A stretch of 64,000 nucleotides of DNA from an uncultured Collinsella sp. (GCA_900545605.1 UQZL01000001.1:62001-126000); one strand, 5' to 3'. Positions 16,566 to 25,651 are shown, counted from the stretch's first letter. Numbers and translations are program-made. The notes: a model not told the origin generated them from the letters alone.

Positions 16566-16597
16566 ATCAAGAATGGCGGCTGGGGATTCGAACCCTC

Positions 16598-16630
16598 AAA
16601 AAAGGAGGCATCCTTTCGGACGCCTCCTTT
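16598..16630 (-). terminator. Intrinsic terminator of the carboxypeptidase gene
   Basis: Reading leftwards, stem GGAGGCGTCC/GGATGCCTCC with loop GAAA is followed by TTTTTT. Also usable from the other side. Confidence 0.85.
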
Positions 16631-16654
16631 CAGTGGGCTGATTATTCTTGCACT

Positions 16655-17995
16655 CTACATCTCAGGAGCCTTGGCGACGGTCTCGCTCTCTGCCGCAAGT
16701 GGGCGGTTGTCGATGCGGCGGCCCAGGCGGTCGAGCTTCACAAGGAGCCACTCAATGGGATTCGGCCCTGCGCCTTCCTCGTCGGCAACCAGGTCCATGA
16801 CGGCGATCTTGGTGCCGTCCTGCTTGAGCGTAACGCTGCCCACCTTGTCGCCCACATGCACCGTGCCCGAAAGATCGTCGTGGCTAACCTTTTCGGTCAC
16901 CTCGCCGGCAAGGGAAAACACGGTCGCTTGCGCCGTAGGATCGGCGAGTGTGGCGTCGATCGTCTTATCCGTCCAGTCGGTTTGGCCAATGCGCGCCATA
17001 AGCGGGTTGCCGTTGGCGGTCTTTTCCTGCGTGTTGGCGATCGCGACCGTCACCTTGTGACCGTAGTACCAATTGGCAAGGGCGGCGGTATCGGTAAAGC
17101 GCTGGTCGGTGGTGGTGGAGTTCAAAACGACGGTGTAGATCTCGTCGCCGTCGCGGTTGTAGGCGCTCGTAAAGCAATAGCCCGCGTCGTCGGTGGTGCC
17201 GGTCTTGCCGCCGATGTTGCCATCTTGGCCCAGCAAATAGTTATGCGTGTCCATGGAATGCGAATGGTCGGTGCCGTCGGCGCCCGTGACCTCGATCCAG
17301 GAATCCTCGCTCGCTACGACCTCGCGGATCGTGTCGTTTTTCATGGCCTCCTGCATCATCAGCGCTACGTCGTGTGCGGTTGAGTGCATATCGCCAGCCC
17401 ACTCATCAAAGTCCAGACCATGCGGGTTTTCAAAAAGCGTACCGGTGCAGCCGAGCTTCTTAGCGCGCTCGTTCATGGCCTTCACAAATGTGGCCTCGGC
17501 GTCTTTGGTCTTAGGGTCGATCTTCTTGCCCACATATTCGGCGAGCACGATGGCGGCGTCGTTGCCCGAGGGAATCATCAGGCCGCGCAGCGCCTGCTCC
17601 ACGGTAAGCTTGTCGCCTTCGAGCAAGCCGGCGGTCGAATTGCCCACGGTGGCTGCGGCGTTGCTCACCGTGACCTTCTCGTCCATCTTGCAATTCTCGA
17701 CGGTTAGGATTGCGGTCATGACCTTGGTGATCGAGGCAATCTTGACCTGCTCATCGGCGTCGCGGGCATAGTAGACGGTGCCGTCTTTGCCCATGACGAG
17801 GGCATTGGTCGCATCGATATCGGGCAGGTTTTCGGCCGTGATACCGCGCACATCGGCGGTTTTGCCGCAAACATTGTCGGTCGTGAGCACTTGGGCGCCG
17901 GCGACGGTGGGCACGCCAGCGGCAAGGGCGATAGCGCAGACAAAGCCGGCGGCAAGCTGGGCTGAGCGCTTTGCAAAAGGGGTGAGGGACTTCAC
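16655..17995 (-). CDS. Serine-type D-Ala-D-Ala carboxypeptidase (DacA/PBP5 family)
   Basis: About 446 residues. Trims the terminal D-Ala from peptidoglycan stem peptides outside the membrane. The active-site triad motifs are SITK (S-x-x-K), SGND (S-x-N) and KTGTT. A signal peptide is visible (KSLTPFAKRSAQLAAGFVCA, cleavage near AGA-Q). After the transpeptidase domain there is a beta-rich C-terminal domain and an amphipathic end (NPIEWLLVKLDRLGRRIDN) suited to membrane anchoring. Start is uncertain: GTG at 17995 gives a normal signal peptide, an ATG at 18064 is possible, and none has a good ribosome site. Divergent from the response regulator at 18193, suggesting envelope-responsive control. 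Confidence 0.88.
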   Translation of the reverse strand: MKSLTPFAKRSAQLAAGFVCAIALAAGVPTVAGAQVLTTDNVCGKTADVRGITAENLPDIDATNALVMGKDGTVYYARDADEQVKIASITKVMTAILTVENCKMDEKVTVSNAAATVGNSTAGLLEGDKLTVEQALRGLMIPSGNDAAIVLAEYVGKKIDPKTKDAEATFVKAMNERAKKLGCTGTLFENPHGLDFDEWAGDMHSTAHDVALMMQEAMKNDTIREVVASEDSWIEVTGADGTDHSHSMDTHNYLLGQDGNIGGKTGTTDDAGYCFTSAYNRDGDEIYTVVLNSTTTDQRFTDTAALANWYYGHKVTVAIANTQEKTANGNPLMARIGQTDWTDKTIDATLADPTAQATVFSLAGEVTEKVSHDDLSGTVHVGDKVGSVTLKQDGTKIAVMDLVADEEGAGPNPIEWLLVKLDRLGRRIDNRPLAAESETVAKAPEM

Positions 17996-18192
17996 GGATT
18001 TCGCTTTCGACGGGATGGTCTCTTCTGGAACTAGAGTATATCGTTTGCCGGCGTCGGCGATCATCGCGTGCGTGCGTGGCCCACATCCGCACCCGAACGG
18101 GCACAAGGGTGCTTAAGGCCGACTTAATCACCCACGCTTGTTGTGTGTGGCGTGCGTCGCCTCGGGCATAATGGAGCGCGAGAGGAGCACGC

Positions 18193-18888
18193 ATGAACGA
18201 GCGCATACTGGTAGTTGATGACGAGAAGGCCATTGCCGACCTAGTGGGCATCTACCTTACAAAAGAGGGCTTTGATGTCCAGATTGCCTATAGCGGGGCC
18301 GATGCTGCCAAGGCAATCTTGGAGCAGGAGTTCGATCTGGCGCTGCTGGATGTCATGCTGCCCGATATCGATGGATTTGAGCTGCTGCGTACGATCCGTT
18401 CCAGCCATACCTATCCTGTGATCATGCTGACGGCGCGCGATGCCCAGCAAGACAAGATCGGGGGCCTTTCGCTTGGTGCGGACGATTACGTGGTTAAGCC
18501 GTTTCGCCCGCTGGAGCTCATCGCGCGTGTGCACGCTCAGCTTCGCCGCTACACCAGCTACGGTAGCCGTGCACAGGCGGCCGAGTCGCCGACCATTCAG
18601 CTCGACGGCTTGGAGATCAACCGCGATGCTCGTTCCGTGACAGTGGACGGTTCACCGGTTCGCCTCACGCCCACCGAGTATTCAATCTTGCTGTATCTGG
18701 TCGAGCATCGCGGCAGCGTGGTGGCCGTAGAGGACCTGTTCCGCGCGGTGTGGAACGAGGACTTTATGCCCGGCTCCAACAATACGGTGATGGTGCATAT
18801 TCGCCACTTGCGCGAAAAGATCGGCGACGACGCACAAAAGCCACGCTTTATCAAAAACGTCTGGGGCGTCGGCTACATCATCGAATAA
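18193..18888 (+). CDS. OmpR/PhoB-family response regulator (VanR-like)
   Basis: 231 residues. Receiver domain with the acidic pocket DDE (10-12), phosphoacceptor DVMLPDIDG (Asp about 55) and conserved KPFRPLEL lysine. The C-terminal winged helix of the OmpR type ends VHIRHLREKIGDDAQKPRFI and WGVGYIIE. The sequence resembles VanR-type regulators. It is 26 nt upstream of a histidine kinase gene and divergent from a D,D-carboxypeptidase, an arrangement reminiscent of VanRS-VanY systems, although no vanHAX genes are present. GAGAGGAG precedes the ATG. Confidence 0.9.
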   Translation: MNERILVVDDEKAIADLVGIYLTKEGFDVQIAYSGADAAKAILEQEFDLALLDVMLPDIDGFELLRTIRSSHTYPVIMLTARDAQQDKIGGLSLGADDYVVKPFRPLELIARVHAQLRRYTSYGSRAQAAESPTIQLDGLEINRDARSVTVDGSPVRLTPTEYSILLYLVEHRGSVVAVEDLFRAVWNEDFMPGSNNTVMVHIRHLREKIGDDAQKPRFIKNVWGVGYIIE

Positions 18889-18914
18889 CGCTTTTCGCTT
18901 GTGAGGATCTTGAT

Positions 18915-20153
18915 ATGACAAAAGACGATAGGCAAGCGTTCGAGGTGCCCGATCGGCTCTTTGAATACGTGAGGTCGGTCGTCGACAACCGCGCGCTTGC
19001 AACGGTGCTGCTCTTTTTGCTGAGCCTGCTGCTGATTGGCATCGACAACATCGTCGGAATCTTGGCGGTGCTGCTTGTCGGCTTTTTGCTGATCGATCGA
19101 TTTGAGATCGTGTGCCGCTGCGTGGTGATTGGCGGCGCCGCGTGGGCCATGACGTTGGCGATTGGCGCCATGGCGCTCGGCGGCATCGAAGGGCCGGTGT
19201 TGTTCGATGCCGGCTTTGTATTCAACATGCTTGGCTTTGTGCTGGCGCTTGCCGCGTGCGTGCTGTTCTTGTGCGGCCGCGCCCTGTACTACCAGGGCTA
19301 CGAGCAGGGCGAGCAGCATGCCGATTGTGTGCTGGCTGCTCGTATTCAAGATCGCCTGATCGATCACCCCGACACCTGGGACAACATCGACGGCGACTTC
19401 TTGGAGGTCGAGGGCGCCCTTAACCGCGTGCGTGACCGTGAGCGCAAGGTGCAACAGGCCTTGCGTGACGAATCTCATCGCAAGGACGATCTGGTCACGT
19501 ACTTGGCACATGACCTACGCACCCCGCTTGCCAGTGTGGTGGGCTATCTTTCGCTGCTGCAAGAGGCTCCCGAGCTGCCGGTTGAGCAACGTGCGCACTT
19601 TACGGGCGTGGCTCTCGACAAGGCGCACCGGCTCGATGCGCTCATCGAAGAGTTCTTCGATATCACGCGCTTTGACTTCCACGATATCGTGCTCACGCGC
19701 GGCTATGTTGATCTGGGGTTGCTGCTGGCTCAGGTGGCTGACGAGTTCTATCCCATCCTCAACGAGCAGCATAAGGAAGCCCAAGTTGATATTCGCGAGG
19801 ACCTGACGGTGCTCGTGGATGGCGACAAGATGGCCCGCGTGTTCAACAACATCATGAAAAACGCCGTCGCCTATAGCTATGAGGGCTCGACTATCACGAT
19901 TGAGGCCAGGCGCCAAGACGACGGCGGCGTGCGCGTGCGCTTTATTAATCAGGGCGATCCCATCCCTGCGGCTAAGCTCAAGGTGATCTTTGAGAAGTTC
20001 TATCGCCTGGATGCGGCGCGTGCGACCAATCGCGGTGGTGCCGGTCTGGGCCTTGCTATTGCCAAGGAGATCATCACGGCACACGGCGGTACCGTTGCAT
20101 GTGAATCGACGCCCGAACACACGATATTCACCATCGAGCTGCCCGCCGCATAG
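18915..20153 (+). CDS. Sensor histidine kinase, polytopic
   Basis: 412 residues. The N-terminal ~140 residues contain about four membrane segments with short loops (ALATVLLFLLSLLLIGIDNI and later FVLALAACVLFLCG), so the signal is probably sensed within or near the membrane. The kinase core has the H-box AHDLRTPLASVVGYLSLL, the N-box NIMKNAVAYS and the G-box GGAGLGLAIAKEII. The ATG at 18915 has GTGAGGATC upstream; a longer in-frame extension overlaps the regulator gene and is rejected. Partner is the response regulator directly upstream. Confidence 0.9.
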   Translation: MTKDDRQAFEVPDRLFEYVRSVVDNRALATVLLFLLSLLLIGIDNIVGILAVLLVGFLLIDRFEIVCRCVVIGGAAWAMTLAIGAMALGGIEGPVLFDAGFVFNMLGFVLALAACVLFLCGRALYYQGYEQGEQHADCVLAARIQDRLIDHPDTWDNIDGDFLEVEGALNRVRDRERKVQQALRDESHRKDDLVTYLAHDLRTPLASVVGYLSLLQEAPELPVEQRAHFTGVALDKAHRLDALIEEFFDITRFDFHDIVLTRGYVDLGLLLAQVADEFYPILNEQHKEAQVDIREDLTVLVDGDKMARVFNNIMKNAVAYSYEGSTITIEARRQDDGGVRVRFINQGDPIPAAKLKVIFEKFYRLDAARATNRGGAGLGLAIAKEIITAHGGTVACESTPEHTIFTIELPAA

Positions 20154-20174
20154 CCAGCGTGCCCTTACAAACAC

Positions 20175-20201
20175 TTGACAATGTGCTCACGTGCGTATGA
20201 G
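20175..20201 (+). promoter_or_regulatory. Possible promoter of pstB
   Basis: TTGACA at 20175-20180 and TATGAG at 20196-20201 with a 15-bp spacer. The -35 is perfect, but the spacer is short and the -10 weak. Confidence 0.35.
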
Positions 20202-20256
20202 CCACGATTCCTACTATCGATACTGCTGAATTGATATCGATATGGAGGTATGCGGT

Positions 20257-21132
20257 ATGACGGCTGCTGCGGCGATGGAGCCTACAGAGCTTGAGGAGCT
20301 CATGGAGGCGCAGGCTGAGGCCGCGCACGAGCGCGAGGTTGGGGATGCGACTCGCCCCACGGCAGAGGATCTTGCCGCCTCGCCGACGCGCATCGACGTC
20401 GAGGGCCTCGACCTGTTCTATGGCGACCATCATGCGCTCAAGGACGTGAATATCAAGATCCGCGACAAGCAGATCACCTCGTTTATCGGGCCTTCGGGCT
20501 GCGGAAAGTCCACGTTGCTGCGCTGCTTTAACCGCATGAACGATAGCATCAAGGATTGCCGCATCGAGGGCAAGATTGCGCTCGATGGTCAAGATATCCT
20601 GGGCGATTACGACATCTGCCGTTTGCGCCAGCGCGTGGGCATGGTGTTCCAGCGCCCCAACCCGTTTCCCATGAGCATCTATGACAACGTCGCCTACGGT
20701 CCGCGCGGTATGGGTGTGCGCGATCGCGCCGTGCTCGATGAGCTGGTCGAGGACTCCCTTCGTCGCGCTGCGCTATGGGATGAGGTCAAGGACAAGCTCA
20801 ACGAGTCGGGCCTGGGTCTTTCGGGTGGACAGCAGCAGCGCCTGTGCATCGCCCGCGCACTTGCCGTGCAGCCCGACATTCTGCTGATGGACGAGCCGAC
20901 CTCGGCACTCGACCCTGTGTCGACGCTGGTGGTGGAGCAGCTGGCCTGCGAGCTCAAAGAGACCTGTACGCTCGTGGTCGTTACGCACAATATGCAGCAG
21001 GCGGCGCGTATCTCCGACTCGGTCGCGTTTTTCTTGCTGGGTGAGTTGGTGGAACACGCGCCCACCGCGCAACTCTTCAAGAATCCGACCGATCCGCGCA
21101 CGGCGGATTATTTGACGGGACGTTTTGGCTGA
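20257..21132 (+). CDS. pstB: Phosphate ABC transporter ATPase PstB
   Basis: 291 residues. Energises high-affinity phosphate import. Walker A GPSGCGKST, the PstB-specific LRCFNRMND that follows it, signature LSGGQQQR and Walker B LLMDEPTSALDP are all present. About 40 acidic residues precede the family's normal start. The ATG at 20257 is chosen because GGAGG lies 8 nt upstream; an ATG at 20242 overlaps that site. pstS, pstC, pstA and phoU are not in the window, so this gene is separated from its membrane partners but adjacent to a PhoP/PhoR-like pair. Confidence 0.93.
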   Translation: MTAAAAMEPTELEELMEAQAEAAHEREVGDATRPTAEDLAASPTRIDVEGLDLFYGDHHALKDVNIKIRDKQITSFIGPSGCGKSTLLRCFNRMNDSIKDCRIEGKIALDGQDILGDYDICRLRQRVGMVFQRPNPFPMSIYDNVAYGPRGMGVRDRAVLDELVEDSLRRAALWDEVKDKLNESGLGLSGGQQQRLCIARALAVQPDILLMDEPTSALDPVSTLVVEQLACELKETCTLVVVTHNMQQAARISDSVAFFLLGELVEHAPTAQLFKNPTDPRTADYLTGRFG

Positions 21133-21142
21133 TACCATCTAG

Positions 21143-21156
21143 TAAAGGTACCTTTA
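21143..21156. promoter_or_regulatory. 14-bp palindrome between pstB and the response regulator
   Basis: TAAAGGTACCTTTA is a perfect palindrome in the 64-bp gap. It could be a regulator-binding site; no experimental counterpart is known to me. Confidence 0.35.
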
Positions 21157-21196
21157 GGGTTAAGATGCGGTCATGCCGGCCGCAAAGGGGTTCAAC

Positions 21197-21925
21197 ATGA
21201 TCTATTACGTCGAGGACGATGACAACATCAGGGATTTGACGGTCTATGCACTGCGCAAGCAGGGGATCGAGGCCGAGGGCTTTTCGTGCGACGGCGAGTT
21301 TAAGGCCGCCGTGGCGCGACGGGTACCCGATGCTGTGCTGCTCGACATCATGCTGCCCGATACCGATGGTTTGGCGATTATGCGCCGCCTGCGCGCCGAC
21401 CGCCTGACGGCGACGGTGCCCATTATGATGCTTACCGCCAAGGACACCGAGCTCGACAAGGTGATGGCGCTCGATGGCGGTGCCGACGATTACCTGACTA
21501 AACCCTTCTCGCTCATGGAGCTCGCCAGCCGCTGCCGCGCACTGCTGCGTCGCGGCGGCATGGTCAAGCAGGCGAGCGATGTGCTCAGCGTGGGCGACAT
21601 CGTGCTCTCGCCCAGCCATCGCGAGGTGACCGTTGCCGGCGAGCCGCTTAAGCTCACCCTGCGCGAGTTCGACCTGCTCGAGTACCTCATGCGCAAGCCC
21701 GGCGTGGTCTTTACCCGCGAGTCGTTGCTGCAGAGCGTGTGGGGCTGGGACTTCGACGGCGGTTCGCGCACCGTTGACGTGCACGTGCAGACGCTTCGCC
21801 AAAAACTGGGCGAGCATGCCAGCGCCATCGAGACCGTGCGTGGCGTGGGCTACCGCTTGGCCGAGCCTTCTGCCGGTGATGGTGCCGAAGGTGACGACAC
21901 CGCGGCCACCGCATCGGAGGAGTAA
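21197..21925 (+). CDS. PhoP/PhoB-like response regulator
   Basis: 242 residues. Receiver with EDDD near the start, phosphoacceptor LLDIMLPDTDG and TKPFSLMEL; OmpR-type winged helix ending SRTVDVHVQTLRQKLGEH and VRGVGYRL. The ATG at 21197 follows AAAGGGG; an ATG at 21173 is less likely. Its position right after pstB and before a PhoR-like kinase suggests control of the phosphate regulon. An acidic Ala/Asp-rich tail of ~20 residues extends past the DNA-binding domain. Confidence 0.9.
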   Translation: MIYYVEDDDNIRDLTVYALRKQGIEAEGFSCDGEFKAAVARRVPDAVLLDIMLPDTDGLAIMRRLRADRLTATVPIMMLTAKDTELDKVMALDGGADDYLTKPFSLMELASRCRALLRRGGMVKQASDVLSVGDIVLSPSHREVTVAGEPLKLTLREFDLLEYLMRKPGVVFTRESLLQSVWGWDFDGGSRTVDVHVQTLRQKLGEHASAIETVRGVGYRLAEPSAGDGAEGDDTAATASEE

Positions 21926-21928
21926 CCC

Positions 21929-23353
21929 GTGGTCTTCGCCCCCCAGGGAAAACATACGCTGTCGCACCGCGTTTTTGTGACGATCTTTGTCTGCGCCATG
22001 GCGGTTATCGTGGCGTTTACGGTGCTGGGTGCGTTCTTTGTGCAAAACACCTTGGCGGATGCCACGAGTGCCAATCTGGCGCAGGAAACCGAGCTCATTG
22101 CTGCCGCCCTCGACGAGCAGCAGGAGCCCATCCCGTTCTTGCGTAGCCTCGATCGCGAGGACTTGCGCATCACGCTGATTAACAAGGATGGATCGGTTGC
22201 CTACGACAACGAGGCGTCGCCTTCCACACTGCCCAACCATGGCGATCGCCCCGAGGTCATCGAGGCCTTTGAGAGTGGTTTGGGTTCCGCGGAGCGCGCA
22301 AGCTCTACGCTCGACGAGATTATGCTGTATCGCGCCGTCGCCCTTGATAACGGCCAGGTTGTCCGCTTGGCGCAGGCCCAGCCTGGCGTTGCGGCGATTT
22401 TGCTGTCGATGGTGGCGCCGATGCTGCTTATCGCAGCAGCGGGTGCGGTACTCTCGTTTTTTATGGCGCGCCGCGAGTCCCGTGCCATCATCGCGCCGTT
22501 GCAAGAGGTGGATTTGGACCACCCACGCCGTAGCTATGAGCACGCCTATGCCGAGATGGTCCCCATGCTTGAGCGTATCGAGTCGCAGCGCCAGGAACTC
22601 AAGCGCCAAATGGCGGTGCTAGCGGACAACGACCGTATGCGCCGCGAGTTCACGGCGAATATCACCCATGAGCTCAAGACGCCGCTTACGGCGATTTCGG
22701 GCTATGCCGAGCTCATCGCAAACGGCATGGTCGAGGGCGAGGGCGACCTGCGCAACTTTGGCGGTCGCATCTATCGCGAGGCGGGCCGCTTGGCAGCGCT
22801 TGTCAACGATATCCTTACGCTGTCTAACTTGGACGAGGCCGAGCGTGCAACTGAGGGCGAGGCGGTGCCCATTGGTTCCACGGAGCCTATTGAGCTCTCG
22901 CGTGCCATCTACGCGGTTGAGCAGCGTCTTGAACAGGTCGCCCGTCAGGCGAATGTGACGATAAGTCATGAGACCAAGCCTGTGGTCATCGAGGGCGTGT
23001 CGCGCTTGATTGACGAGCTCATCTATAATCTGGCAAGTAACGCCATCCGCTACAATCGACCCGGCGGTACGGTTACGCTGCAGTGCGGCACCAACGACGA
23101 AGGCCATCCGTTCCTCGCGGTCGCCGACACGGGAATCGGTATCGCGCCTGAAGAACAGGGCAAGGTATTTGAGCGGTTCTATCGCGTGGACAAGAGTAGG
23201 TCCAAGGCACGCGGCGGAACCGGTCTGGGGCTTGCCATTGTCAAGCATGCGGCCCTGTATCATCACGCCACGCTCGATCTGTCGAGCGAGTTGGGTGTGG
23301 GAACCACCATTACGGTGACGTTTCCCATACAGCAGGACGAGCCATTCGCATAG
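21929..23353 (+). CDS. PhoR-like sensor histidine kinase
   Basis: 474 residues, GTG start with GGAGGAG upstream and a 3-nt gap to the regulator gene. One membrane segment (FVTIFVCAMAVIVAFTVLGA), an extracellular domain of ~110 residues with a PhoR-type LRITLINKDGSVAYDNEASP strand, a second membrane segment (AILLSMVAPMLLIAAAGAVL), then H-box FTANITHELKTPLTAISGY, N-box LASNAIRYN and G2 box GGTGLGLAIVKHA. Probably phosphorylates the upstream regulator under phosphate limitation, inferred from pstB next door. Confidence 0.9.
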   Translation: MVFAPQGKHTLSHRVFVTIFVCAMAVIVAFTVLGAFFVQNTLADATSANLAQETELIAAALDEQQEPIPFLRSLDREDLRITLINKDGSVAYDNEASPSTLPNHGDRPEVIEAFESGLGSAERASSTLDEIMLYRAVALDNGQVVRLAQAQPGVAAILLSMVAPMLLIAAAGAVLSFFMARRESRAIIAPLQEVDLDHPRRSYEHAYAEMVPMLERIESQRQELKRQMAVLADNDRMRREFTANITHELKTPLTAISGYAELIANGMVEGEGDLRNFGGRIYREAGRLAALVNDILTLSNLDEAERATEGEAVPIGSTEPIELSRAIYAVEQRLEQVARQANVTISHETKPVVIEGVSRLIDELIYNLASNAIRYNRPGGTVTLQCGTNDEGHPFLAVADTGIGIAPEEQGKVFERFYRVDKSRSKARGGTGLGLAIVKHAALYHHATLDLSSELGVGTTITVTFPIQQDEPFA

Positions 23354-23378
23354 CGATACAACATAGGTATTGATGTAG

Positions 23379-23412
23379 ACGCCGCATTTGACTTTCGGGT
23401 GCGGCGTTGTTG
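23379..23412 (+). terminator. Terminator-like hairpin after the PhoR-like gene
   Basis: Stem ACGCCGCA/TGCGGCGT around TTTGACTTTCGGG, followed by a weak TGTTGTG tract. Confidence 0.6.
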
Positions 23413-23548
23413 TGCAATTTTACGATTGCTTCCGACATTTTTACAGGAGAGCCTGTTTCTTATGTATAGAGTTTGGTCTCGGTAAAAAGATGCGATAACA
23501 TACGGACAGTTTTGTCAATCCGAACTGGGGAAATGAAAGGCAAGCTGC

Positions 23549-24205
23549 ATGACCCTTCTCGAACTGTTCCAGCTGCTCAAAAAGCACCTCAAGCTGGTCA
23601 TCACCCTTCCGGTGGTCTGCGCGATCGCCATGGGCATCGTGTCCTTCGTTGCGATGGACAACACCTATACCGCGACGACGAGCATGTACATTCTCGCCAA
23701 GACCGACGATAGCGGTCAGATGAGCTACAACGATCTCTCGGCGAGCCAGATGCTTTCCAACGATATCGCCACGCTGCTGGATAGCGATAGCGTTAAGAGC
23801 GGCGCAGCCAATGAACTGGGCCTCACCGATCTGGATGACTACAAGGTGTCTGTTTCCTCCGAGACCACCACGCGTGTCATTACGCTTTCGGTTACCGGCA
23901 CCGATGCCAAGGAGACGGCTAAGGTCGCAAAGGCCATAGCTAGCTCGGTGAGTACGGTCGCTCAGAACGTCGGCGCTGCCCAGAGCATCAACGTTATCGA
24001 CGAGGCTAAGACCCCCGAAGCCCCCAGCGGTCCCAAGCGTATGCTGTACGTTGCTGTCGCGTTCCTCGCGGGCGTCTTTATCGCAGTTGCCTATGTCGTT
24101 TTGGCAGACATGCTCAATACCCGCATCCGCGGTGCCGAAGAGGCAGAAGAGCTCCTGGGCATTCCCGTTGTTGGCCGAATTCCGGCTATGAAAGGTGGTA
24201 AATAG
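23549..24205 (+). CDS. Wzz/CapA-family polysaccharide chain-length protein (BY-kinase modulator)
   Basis: 218 residues. The topology is typical: an N-terminal membrane helix (LVITLPVVCAIAMGIVSFVA), an extracellular segment beginning YTATTSMYILAK, a Pro-rich EAPSGPKR before a second helix (MLYVAVAFLAGVFIAVAYVV) and a short cytoplasmic tail ending AEELLGIPVVGRIPAM. In Firmicutes and Actinobacteria such proteins activate the partner tyrosine kinase, encoded here 2 nt downstream. Confidence 0.88.
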   Translation: MTLLELFQLLKKHLKLVITLPVVCAIAMGIVSFVAMDNTYTATTSMYILAKTDDSGQMSYNDLSASQMLSNDIATLLDSDSVKSGAANELGLTDLDDYKVSVSSETTTRVITLSVTGTDAKETAKVAKAIASSVSTVAQNVGAAQSINVIDEAKTPEAPSGPKRMLYVAVAFLAGVFIAVAYVVLADMLNTRIRGAEEAEELLGIPVVGRIPAMKGGK

Positions 24206-24207
24206 GC

Positions 24208-24945
24208 ATGGCTAAGGCAAAGAACACCGATAAGCTCGTTGTACAGAATGCCGCCAAGACCCTTCTGGCCAACATCCGCTTTGCGAGCGTGGACGACCCC
24301 ATTCGCACCATCACCGTTACCTCCTCGATTCCCAACGAGGGCAAGTCTACGGTTTCCATTAACCTTGCCCAAGCTATCGCCACCAGCGGCAAGAGCGTCC
24401 TGCTGGTCGAGGCTGATATGCGTCGCAGGTCCCTTTCCGATATGCTCGGCGTTCGTTCGCGCGGCGGACTCTATGCGGTCCTTTCCGAGCAGATCTCCAT
24501 TGACCAGGCAATTGTCGAGACGGGTCAGAAGAACTTCTACTTCCTCGATGCCGAGCCGCATATTCCCAATCCTGCCGACATCATCGTCTCTCACCGCTTT
24601 GCCAAGCTGGTAAAGGCACTGTCCGCCAAGTTCCAGTACGTCATCTTTGATGCTCCCCCGGCCGGCACCTTCATCGATGCTGCCGAGATTGCCAGCCTGA
24701 CCGACGGTACGCTGTTCGTGGTGCGCGAGGACTTCACCAAGCGCGAGGAGGCGCTCAACGCCATCGGTCAGCTTAAGAAGTCCGAGAAGGTCAAGCTCAT
24801 CGGTACCGTTATGAATTACTGCGAGACCGAGACCAGTGAGTACTACTATTCTTACTACACCAAGGACGGTAAGAAGGTTAAGAAGGGCTCCGACGATCAG
24901 GGCACTTCCAAAAAGGGCATCTTCACCAACCGAGCAAACGTTTAG
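24208..24945 (+). CDS. BY-type tyrosine kinase (CpsD/CapB family)
   Basis: 245 residues. Bacterial tyrosine autokinase controlling extracellular polysaccharide assembly. Walker A SSIPNEGKSTVSINL, Walker A' VLLVEADMRRRSLSDMLG and Walker B YVIFDAPPAG are visible. The C-terminus carries a tyrosine cluster SEYYYSYYTKDGKK, the autophosphorylation site in this family. Its membrane modulator is encoded immediately upstream and its phosphatase immediately downstream. Confidence 0.92.
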   Translation: MAKAKNTDKLVVQNAAKTLLANIRFASVDDPIRTITVTSSIPNEGKSTVSINLAQAIATSGKSVLLVEADMRRRSLSDMLGVRSRGGLYAVLSEQISIDQAIVETGQKNFYFLDAEPHIPNPADIIVSHRFAKLVKALSAKFQYVIFDAPPAGTFIDAAEIASLTDGTLFVVREDFTKREEALNAIGQLKKSEKVKLIGTVMNYCETETSEYYYSYYTKDGKKVKKGSDDQGTSKKGIFTNRANV

Positions 24946-24962
24946 TTGATTAAGGCTGACCT

Positions 24963-25613
24963 ATGCGTGACATTCATTGCCATATCTTGCCGGGTGTAGA
25001 CGACGGCGCCGCCGATCTCGATGAGAGCTTGGCGATGCTCGAGGCTGCCAAGCGGGCCGGGGTAACCAGAATCGTTTGCACTCCTCACTGTCGTGATCCC
25101 TATTTTGATTACGACAAGATGTGGGATGCCTTTGAGCTGCTGCGTGATAACGCTGACGGTTTTCCGCTCCAGATGGGCTTCGAGGTCAACCATCGAAAGC
25201 TCGTTGAGCTTGGTATCGATGCCGCGGAGCACTTGCATTTCGATGGGACCAACGAGTTTCTGCTCGAGCTTTCGACGCATGCCGATGCGTATGCGTTTAG
25301 AGAGTACGAGAACACGATTTACGATTTGCAGTGCCGTGGCTACCAGGTGATCATCGCTCATCCTGAGCGCTATCGTGCGGTTCAAAAGGATGTAAGCGTG
25401 GCGGAGCGCCTGGTCGATATGGGCTGCAAGCTGCAGGCTTCGGCGGACTTTATTGCCGGCGGTCGCTTTGGTCGCGAGAAAAAGCCGGCACAGCGCCTGT
25501 TCGATCAGAACCTGTACAGCTTCATCGCGAGCGATGCCCATAACGTGGGTCATTACGACTGCCTGGCGAAGGCTCGCGCGAAGTTTAGCGTGCGCGGAGC
25601 TCATTTTCGCTAA
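24963..25613 (+). CDS. PHP-family tyrosine phosphatase (CpsB/YwqE-like)
   Basis: 216 residues. Metal-dependent phosphotyrosine phosphatase that reverses the BY kinase. The signature DIHCHILPGVDDGAADL begins at residue 3, with further metal-binding histidines in CTPHCRDPYF, IIAHPERYR and IASDAHN. It completes a three-gene regulator cassette, but no glycosyltransferases, flippase or polymerase genes follow here. Confidence 0.92.
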   Translation: MRDIHCHILPGVDDGAADLDESLAMLEAAKRAGVTRIVCTPHCRDPYFDYDKMWDAFELLRDNADGFPLQMGFEVNHRKLVELGIDAAEHLHFDGTNEFLLELSTHADAYAFREYENTIYDLQCRGYQVIIAHPERYRAVQKDVSVAERLVDMGCKLQASADFIAGGRFGREKKPAQRLFDQNLYSFIASDAHNVGHYDCLAKARAKFSVRGAHFR

Positions 25614-25651
25614 AATCTGTCCCTAACGTTCGCATTGAATGAAAGGGCAGC

